Shown here: one piece after another, positions 23,780 through 29,369 of the stretch | How the letters are laid out: every line of letters starts with the position of its first letter | Position numbering within the stretch: the stretch's first letter is position 1 | NCBI GenBank assembly: GCA_036310845.1 | Contig: JAXJRB010000160.1 | Coordinates: 1-29,369, forward strand | Length of the DNA: 29,369 nt | Direction of reading: 5' to 3' | Source of the DNA: COE1 sp036310845 | GTDB lineage: Bacteria > Bacillota > Clostridia > Lachnospirales > Lachnospiraceae | Notes under the pieces: generated by a model | What the model saw: the letters and a program-made list of their open reading frames with translations, nothing else | The model's database searches: none | What the model was told of the DNA's origin: nothing | Translations under genes and position numbers: made by a program

Positions 23780-24959
23780 TTATATTAATCATCATCAGAT
23801 TCCTTTGGCAAAGGAGCTATATCGCAAACTAGGTAATGATTTTTCGTTTATCCAGACAGAACCAATGGAAGAGGACAGAGTAAGAATGGGGTGGGGGAGT
23901 GAACTTTCTGAGCTTCCGTATCTAAAATTGTATTACGAAGAACCAAAAGCTTGTGCGAAATTGATGCTGGAAAGTGACATCGTAATATTTGGTGGTGTAG
24001 AGGATGAGAGCTATATTAAGCCGAGGCTACAGGCAGGAAAAATTGTAATCCGATCCAGTGAGAGGTTGTATCGTGAGGGACAATGGAAGGCAATTTCGCC
24101 AAGAGGCTTAAAGAAGAAGCATGAAGATCATACACAATACCGTGAAAAACCGGTTTATTTACTTTGTCACGGAGCTTATGTGGCTTCTGATTTTGAGATT
24201 GTGGAGGCGTACCCTGAGAAAAAGTTCCAATGGGGATATTTTCCGGAAGTTAAAGAGTATAACTTAGAGTCCTTATTTTTTCGAAAGAGGCATGTAGATG
24301 AAAAGGGAAATCCGCAAGTGCGAATTTTGTGGGCGGGACGTTTTTTAAAGCTAAAACATCCTGAGTATGCAATCAAAATTGCAAGTTATTTAAAGAAAAA
24401 AGGAATATCTTTTCAGCTTGATATGGTAGGCGGTGGTGAGCTTGAGGATAAGCTTCATCGTATGGTAGAGAAGTATGGTTTACAGGACCAGGTAGTATTC
24501 TATGGCTTTCAGCCGCCAAAGAACGTGAGACGTTTTATGGAAGAAGCAGATATTTTCCTATTTACAAGTGATTACCTAGAGGGCTGGGGAGCTGTCTTAA
24601 ATGAGTCAATGAATAGTGGGTGCGCGGTTGTAGCAGGGCATGGCATTGGTGCAGTCCCCTTTTTGATAAAGCATGAATATAACGGACTGGTTTATAAGAC
24701 TGGTAGATATAAAGAATTTCAGGAATTGGTAACAAGGCTTGTGCAAGATGAGAAGCTGCGTAAGGAATTGGCAATTCATGCGTACGAGACAATGATTAAG
24801 GCATGGAATCCAGCGGAAGCAGCAAAGCGTTTGCATGATTTTTGTGAAGGGCTCATGCAAGAAAAGTTGGTAATACAGGAGAATGGACCTTTAAGCATAG
24901 CCCCTGTTATTAAACCGAGAACAGGTTATGAATATACTAGAACACAAAAAGAAATATAA
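23757..24959 (+). CDS. Family 4 glycosyltransferase
   Basis: A 400-residue GT-B fold glycosyltransferase. It begins TLTIVSNYINHHQIPLAKEL, the usual N-terminal pattern of this subgroup, and contains DIVIFGGVEDESYIKPRLQ. The donor domain shows ILWAGRFLKLKHPEYAIKIA, VVFYGFQPPKNVRRFMEEAD and the EX7E motif in EGWGAVLNESMNSGCAVVAG. The frame is open from ATG 23700, but ATG 23757 is preferred: the family alignment begins there and GGAG lies seven bases upstream. It overlaps the preceding gene by 23 bases. Confidence 0.9.
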   Translation: MTLTIVSNYINHHQIPLAKELYRKLGNDFSFIQTEPMEEDRVRMGWGSELSELPYLKLYYEEPKACAKLMLESDIVIFGGVEDESYIKPRLQAGKIVIRSSERLYREGQWKAISPRGLKKKHEDHTQYREKPVYLLCHGAYVASDFEIVEAYPEKKFQWGYFPEVKEYNLESLFFRKRHVDEKGNPQVRILWAGRFLKLKHPEYAIKIASYLKKKGISFQLDMVGGGELEDKLHRMVEKYGLQDQVVFYGFQPPKNVRRFMEEADIFLFTSDYLEGWGAVLNESMNSGCAVVAGHGIGAVPFLIKHEYNGLVYKTGRYKEFQELVTRLVQDEKLRKELAIHAYETMIKAWNPAEAAKRLHDFCEGLMQEKLVIQENGPLSIAPVIKPRTGYEYTRTQKEI

Positions 24960-24971
24960 GACTAGAGAGGC

Positions 24972-26120
24972 ATGGTTACTATTATGAAACAGTCCCAAAA
25001 GACAAAGAGCAGAATCTATGTCTGCCATACGTTTTATCATGTATATGTAGCAATTCTAAAGGAAATGAAGCTTCAAAGAGAGGATGCAAATTACCAAAAA
25101 GGTGATATTGCATTGAGTGAAATTTCTACGAACTTTGAAAATCTTGCTGAGAGACTAGAAAAAGCAGGTATTTTTCAAGAGGTATTAAAGCTTGATGAAA
25201 AGCATGAGAATTTTTTCCCGGAGCTTGCAAAGTATCGACAGAATTATAGCAATATCATAAAACATATGATAAATCGTATGATTTTTACGAAGCGTCTTCC
25301 AAAATGTGAAGAACCATATATCACAATCGATTTTCAGGCATATCAGGATGTTTATGTATTCTGTGATAGCGATCCGATAGGATATTATTTAAATTATAAA
25401 AAGATTTATTATCATGCTGTTGAAGATGGACTTGATTGTTTGAAGAATTTGGATGATGCCTATGTGGCAAACCATGGACATTTCAAACTGAAAGCATGGT
25501 TTTCCAGACATAATCTTATTTTCATTATGAATGGCTGGGGCAAATATTGTCTTGATATGGAGATTAATGATCGTAGTGTAGTGCCAACAGATTGTCCACG
25601 ATTTGTAGAAGTACCTAGAAAGCCTTTAGAACAAGCACTTACCAGCGAACAGAAGAAGAAAATGATTCATGCATTTATCGAAGATGCGGATTCATTGCTG
25701 AAGCAAATGAAACCAAGAAGTGCAGAAGAGGAATTTGCAATGTTCCTTACAGAGCCACATCCAGTGGATGAAGAAGCACGAAAAAAGGTATGTCTTGATA
25801 TTATTTCAAAATATTGTCAAGGATATCGGGTATTGATAAAACCGCATCCAAGAGATATGATAGATTATGTAAACTTATGTCCTGATTGTGTGGTGCTTCG
25901 TGGAAGATTTCCGATTGAGGTATTAAATATGTTTGAAGGACTTCGGGTGAAAAAAGCAATTTCGATTCTGACAACAGCCATGAATTCCATGGATTTTGTA
26001 GAGGAGAAGATTAATCTTGGTGCAAGCTTCTGGGATGCGTATGAAGATCCGGAAAAACATGCATTTAATAAAAAAGCCGGTTTGTCATTGGCAAACGAGC
26101 ATAAAAAGATGGAGAAATAG
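24972..26120 (+). CDS. Polysialyltransferase/GT52-like glycosyltransferase
   Basis: The 382-residue protein resembles bacterial polysialyltransferase and GT52 lipooligosaccharide sialyltransferase-like enzymes. The cues are the N-terminal phrase IYVCHTFYHVYVAILKEM, the central YYHAVEDGLDCL and the C-terminal YRVLIKPHPRDMIDY with the HP motif, followed by ISILTTAMNSMDFV. The similarity is by pattern only. No CMP-sialic acid genes (neuA, neuB, neuC) are in the window, so the donor may be another sugar. Start choice is uncertain: AGAGAGG lies one base before ATG 24972 and 13 bases before the in-frame ATG 24984. It belongs to the same dense operon, six bases before the ABC exporter. Confidence 0.7.
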   Translation: MVTIMKQSQKTKSRIYVCHTFYHVYVAILKEMKLQREDANYQKGDIALSEISTNFENLAERLEKAGIFQEVLKLDEKHENFFPELAKYRQNYSNIIKHMINRMIFTKRLPKCEEPYITIDFQAYQDVYVFCDSDPIGYYLNYKKIYYHAVEDGLDCLKNLDDAYVANHGHFKLKAWFSRHNLIFIMNGWGKYCLDMEINDRSVVPTDCPRFVEVPRKPLEQALTSEQKKKMIHAFIEDADSLLKQMKPRSAEEEFAMFLTEPHPVDEEARKKVCLDIISKYCQGYRVLIKPHPRDMIDYVNLCPDCVVLRGRFPIEVLNMFEGLRVKKAISILTTAMNSMDFVEEKINLGASFWDAYEDPEKHAFNKKAGLSLANEHKKMEK

Positions 26121-26125
26121 TAGAA

Positions 26126-27865
26126 ATGTTAAAAATCTTAAAGAAAATAAACATCTTAATGGATAAGAAACAGAAGAAATCGATGTTTGGATTGTTTTGT
26201 ATGATGGTTGCATCCGGTGCATTAGAGACGGTAACGGTGTTAATGGTTATGACGGTTGTGGAATTGATTACAAATCCGGCGTCTTTAGAGCAGGGAGATG
26301 CTTATAAAACGATTTGCGAGATACTGAATTTGAACGGGACAGTTTCGTTTTCAGTACTTGCTATTTTGTTTTTGATTTTTTTGTATGTAGGAAAAAGTGT
26401 TTTTCAATTTATCTTCCAAAGAAACTTATACCGTTTTGTCTATTCCAACCAGTTTAAGACAGCGGCAAATTTGATGAAGAATTTTGTAAAGAAGGATTAT
26501 GAGTATTATTTGAACGCAGAAACCTCTGTCATTCAAAGAAGTATTACAGCTGATGTCAGCAATATGTATGCTTTGATTCAGTCAGTATTACAAATTGCTT
26601 CTGAAGTAGTAGTAGCGTTATTCCTTGTAGTAGCTCTTGCGATGAAGGATCCGGTGATGACAGTCATTATTGGAGTATTGCTGGTGGTAACATTAGTAGT
26701 GATTAAGAGTATCATTAAGCCAATTATGAATCGTACTGGTAAGGAAAATCAAGATTACGGTGCTAGTATGTTTTCATGGATTGCGCAGACGATACAAGGT
26801 ATCAAGGATATTAAAGTGGCAGGTAAGGAGCAGTATTTCATTAATGAGTACTGCAAGGTTGGAGAGGGCTATGTAAAGGCAATGGAGCGTTTTAGCCTTT
26901 TCAATAATACACCAAAGCTATTGATTGAAACAGTTTGTATGGCAGGATTACTCGGTTATATATTAGTACTTATTGTATCAGGTGTTGATGTGGGGGGGAT
27001 GATTTCATTGCTAGCGGCGTTTGGTATCGCAGCGATGCGTTTACTTCCGGCAGCAAGCAGAATCAATAACCAGATGACTAGTATGGCGTTTAATGAGCCA
27101 TTTTTCTTCAATGTAAGCGATAATCTGGTAGAGGAAACCAGTCAGGAAAATACCGATATTTCTTATGCAATTGTTGCCAAGGAAAAGCTTCCGGTTACAA
27201 AGGCTGTTAATTTAGAGGATATTACTTATCATTATCCGAATTCAGACAAATTGATTTTTAATCATGCAAGTGTGTCATTTCCGATTGGAAAGTCCATCGG
27301 TATAGTGGGTGCCAGTGGAGCAGGAAAGACTACCATTATTGATATTTTATTAGGACTTTTGAAGTTGGAAACCGGCAAGGTGAAGGCAGATGAAGCAGAT
27401 ATTCAGGAGCATTACAGGGAATGGCTTGCAAATGTAGGTTATATTCCACAGATGATTTTCTTATTAGATGCAGATATTCGTAGAAATGTGGCCTTTGGTG
27501 TACCAGAGGAAGAAATCGATGATGAGAGACTTTGGTATGCGTTAAAGGAAGCACAGCTTGATGAATTTATAAAGACTTTACCAGAAGGTGTGCATACAGG
27601 AATTGGTGAACGTGGTATTCGTTTATCGGGAGGACAAAGACAGCGTATTGGTATCGCAAGAGCGCTGTATAATGATCCTGAGGTATTGATTCTGGATGAG
27701 GCAACCTCAGCATTGGATAACGATACAGAAGCTGCGATTATGGAGTCTATTAATCGTTTACATGGTAAGAAAACATTGATTATCATTGCTCATCGTTTAC
27801 AAACGATTGAAAAATGCGATATGGTTTTCAGAGTTGAGGATGGAGCGATTCTGCAAGAACGTTAA
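26126..27865 (+). CDS. ABC exporter, likely lipid-linked oligosaccharide flippase (PglK-like)
   Basis: A 579-residue half-transporter with fused membrane and ATPase domains, expected to act as a homodimer. About six membrane helices occupy residues 20-320. The nucleotide-binding domain starts near 345 and shows Walker A GASGAGKTT near 394, signature LSGGQRQRIGIARAL near 500, Walker B VLILDEATSALD near 520 and the switch histidine in LIIIAHRL. Exporters of this layout in glycan clusters, such as PglK, flip undecaprenyl-linked oligosaccharides. No Wzx-type flippase is seen in the window, so this protein is the candidate for that step; drug or peptide export is less likely given the neighbours. 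Confidence 0.85.
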   Translation: MLKILKKINILMDKKQKKSMFGLFCMMVASGALETVTVLMVMTVVELITNPASLEQGDAYKTICEILNLNGTVSFSVLAILFLIFLYVGKSVFQFIFQRNLYRFVYSNQFKTAANLMKNFVKKDYEYYLNAETSVIQRSITADVSNMYALIQSVLQIASEVVVALFLVVALAMKDPVMTVIIGVLLVVTLVVIKSIIKPIMNRTGKENQDYGASMFSWIAQTIQGIKDIKVAGKEQYFINEYCKVGEGYVKAMERFSLFNNTPKLLIETVCMAGLLGYILVLIVSGVDVGGMISLLAAFGIAAMRLLPAASRINNQMTSMAFNEPFFFNVSDNLVEETSQENTDISYAIVAKEKLPVTKAVNLEDITYHYPNSDKLIFNHASVSFPIGKSIGIVGASGAGKTTIIDILLGLLKLETGKVKADEADIQEHYREWLANVGYIPQMIFLLDADIRRNVAFGVPEEEIDDERLWYALKEAQLDEFIKTLPEGVHTGIGERGIRLSGGQRQRIGIARALYNDPEVLILDEATSALDNDTEAAIMESINRLHGKKTLIIIAHRLQTIEKCDMVFRVEDGAILQER

Positions 27866-27930
27866 ATTATGGAGTATAGTAAATAGTGTAGTAACAGAAT
27901 AGTTACGTGTTAGAAAGGCTTGGGGTTAGT

Positions 27931-28953
27931 ATGAAGCTTAGTATAGTAGTTCCTGTTCACAATATGGTGGCAGGTAATAAATTGCGTTTCTGTCTGGATT
28001 CTTTAGTAAATCAGACAATTTCAGATTATGAGATTATTGCAGTCGATGATGCTTCAACAGATGAATCATTTGAAGTATTGAAAGAATATGAATCCAAATA
28101 TCCTTGGAAATTCAAAGCATTACAGTCCTATGAGAATCGAAAGCAGGGCGGTGCAAGAAATATGGGTATGGAAGCGGCAAGCGGTACGTGGATTGGCTTT
28201 GTGGATTCGGACGATTGGGTAGCACCGGATATGTATGAAAAAATGGTGCGAAGAGCAGAAGAAACAGGGGCAGATGTAGTAGGTTGCGATTATCATATGA
28301 CAACAGAACAAAGTATGAAGATAGGTAGGATTATGCCTAATAATACTCGTGAACAAACAGGGCTAATGAGTATTGAAAAAGGAAAGCTTTGGGTCATGAA
28401 TCCGGGAAGTATGGTAATTAAGATTTATTTAAAAGCTGTAATCGATGAAAATCATTTGCGGTTCCCAGAGAAGACCTATTACGAAGACAATTGTGCTTCT
28501 CCAATTTGGATGTTGCATTTTACTCATTTTGAGAAGGTAGAGGAACCGTTATATTATTATTATCAGCATGAGGAATCTACGGTTCATGCAATTAGCATGG
28601 AAAAATGTGAGGCAAGGCTTCTGATGGGAAAGAGGCTCATTGAGGATGCTCGTAAGTGCGGATTCTACAAAATGTATCGTAAGGAATTTGAGTTTGCTTT
28701 CACTAAGCTATACTATATGAATACATTGTATACTTATATGCTTGGAGTTAAGCGTCCTAAGCTTGCTTTTTTAAAGCTGATAGCAAAGGGAATGATAGAA
28801 GAATTTCCAGATTTTCAGGATAATGTTTATTATTTGCAGGAATATGACGAGGAGCAGAAGAAAATGGCGGCTTTACATATTAAGTCACCATTGGCATTTT
28901 TGATTTATTTTAAGCTCTTGTATGCTTATCGAAAGCTTGCAGGTAAGTTATAA
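27931..28953 (+). CDS. Family 2 glycosyltransferase
   Basis: This 340-residue GT-A enzyme has LSIVVPVHNMVAGNKLRFCL, IIAVDDASTDESFEVLKEY, KQGGARNMGMEAASGTW and the DxD region GFVDSDDWVAPDMYEKMV near residue 95. ETGADVVGCDYHM and TYYEDNCASPIWML follow, the latter holding the likely catalytic ED pair. The C-terminal 100 residues are basic and may lie along the membrane. The frame is open from GTG 27907, but the conserved domain starts at ATG 27931. A 65-base gap after the ABC gene contains a small hairpin, GTAAC (27891-27895) with GTTAC (27902-27906). Confidence 0.88.
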   Translation: MKLSIVVPVHNMVAGNKLRFCLDSLVNQTISDYEIIAVDDASTDESFEVLKEYESKYPWKFKALQSYENRKQGGARNMGMEAASGTWIGFVDSDDWVAPDMYEKMVRRAEETGADVVGCDYHMTTEQSMKIGRIMPNNTREQTGLMSIEKGKLWVMNPGSMVIKIYLKAVIDENHLRFPEKTYYEDNCASPIWMLHFTHFEKVEEPLYYYYQHEESTVHAISMEKCEARLLMGKRLIEDARKCGFYKMYRKEFEFAFTKLYYMNTLYTYMLGVKRPKLAFLKLIAKGMIEEFPDFQDNVYYLQEYDEEQKKMAALHIKSPLAFLIYFKLLYAYRKLAGKL

Positions 28954-29009
28954 GAAAAATGATTAAGCAAAATTCATATGCAAACCAAATGTTGGATGGA
29001 TTTTTGCGC

Positions 29010-29036
29010 GCAATTATGAAGGGGCTGAATAATAGC
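29010..29036 (+). repeat. 27-nt hairpin motif, copy 4
   Basis: GCAATT (29010-29015) pairs with AATAGC (29031-29036) at five of six positions around the core TGAAGGGGCTGA. The stem sequence differs from the other three copies while most pairing is kept. It lies between the last glycosyltransferase and the MBOAT gene, 57 bases before the latter's start, and is the only copy not immediately upstream of an obvious ribosome binding site. Confidence 0.5.
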
Positions 29037-29093
29037 TACAAATGATAAAAAGGGAAGAGTTATTGTGCGGTAGTAGCAATAACGGGTATGTGT

Positions 29094-29369
29094 ATGCAGT
29101 TTACAAGCTTTGAATTTGCGGTTTTTTTTCCGCTTGTTGTAGTATGTTTTTATATTATGCCTAAGAAAGCCAGACCTGTCTGGCTTTTGTTGGCAAGTTA
29201 TTATTTTTATATGGGTTGGAATCCAAAGTATGCGGTGTTGATTTTGGCATCAACCATAATTACGTATATCTGTGCAAGAGTACTGGAATGCTTTGAAAGA
29301 AAGCAAAAGCTTCCAAGACGGATGGTTTTGCTTGCAGGACTTATTTCCAATCTTGCTATCCTGGTTTTC
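29094..29369 (+). CDS. MBOAT family O-acyltransferase, N-terminal part
   Basis: The frame is open to the window edge, giving 92 codons of a longer protein. The N-terminus is characteristic of AlgI/DltB-type membrane-bound O-acyltransferases: MQFTSFEFAVFFPLVVVC, then PVWLLLASYYFYMGWNPKYA and a third hydrophobic segment. The catalytic histidine would lie far downstream and is not in the window. ATG 29094 is preferred for its match to the family start; ATG 29088 is in frame and possible. The ribosome binding site is weak (ACGGG). In a polysaccharide cluster this gene suggests acetylation or another acylation of the polymer. Confidence 0.85.
   Translation, partial: MQFTSFEFAVFFPLVVVCFYIMPKKARPVWLLLASYYFYMGWNPKYAVLILASTIITYICARVLECFERKQKLPRRMVLLAGLISNLAILVF

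Noticed and set aside
27891..27906. GTAAC-AGAATA-GTTAC hairpin as a shortened copy of the same motif
   Set aside because: The stem is perfect but only five bases long and the conserved core is absent; kept only as a note in the neighbouring gene entry.

Overview
The window looks like a chromosomal segment of a low-GC, spore-lineage Firmicute, most probably a member of the Lachnospiraceae. This is inferred from the AT-rich composition, strong GGAGG-type ribosome binding sites, TTG and GTG starts, a complete cdaA-cdaR-glmM operon, a YvyF-like protein beside comFC, a Spo0A-type DNA-binding domain and an EpsG-type polymerase. I cannot fix genus or species from the sequence alone.

Layout. Bases 1-506 hold no gene but carry a compact element with long inverted arms, bounded by a 4-base direct repeat (about 151-374), and a short hairpin motif. 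Bases 507-3875 carry recD2, comFC and a YvyF-like zinc-ribbon protein, tightly coupled. Bases 3943-8967 hold two unrecognised membrane proteins, then cdaA (c-di-AMP synthase), cdaR and glmM, all on the plus strand. Next come HPr with a terminator, a long-form leuA, and an isolated dTDP-4-dehydrorhamnose reductase. A convergent minus-strand gene for a YuiD-like divergent PAP2 family protein (12036-12491) closes this half.

From 12492 a divergent intergenic region with two near-consensus sigma-A promoters opens a cell-surface or exopolysaccharide cluster that runs off the right edge. It encodes GDP-L-fucose synthesis (gmd, fcl), a stand-alone Spo0A effector domain with no receiver, a GtrB-like polyprenyl-phosphate glycosyltransferase, an initiating polyprenyl glycosylphosphotransferase, a Wzz-like chain-length protein with a degenerate kinase-like tail, an EpsG-like polymerase, six further GT2 or GT4 glycosyltransferases, a polysialyltransferase/GT52-like protein, a PglK-like ABC exporter and the start of an MBOAT O-acyltransferase. 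Together these suggest a fucose-containing, probably acylated heteropolysaccharide built on undecaprenyl phosphate, flipped by the ABC protein and polymerised outside the membrane.

The most unusual items are: (i) the receiver-less Spo0A domain inside the polysaccharide operon, preceded by two tandem palindromes; (ii) a roughly 27-nt hairpin motif with a conserved loop core and changing stem sequence, present four times, three of them just upstream of a ribosome binding site; (iii) the inverted-repeat element at the left end; and (iv) the Wzz-like protein with a kinase-like tail that lacks Walker A.
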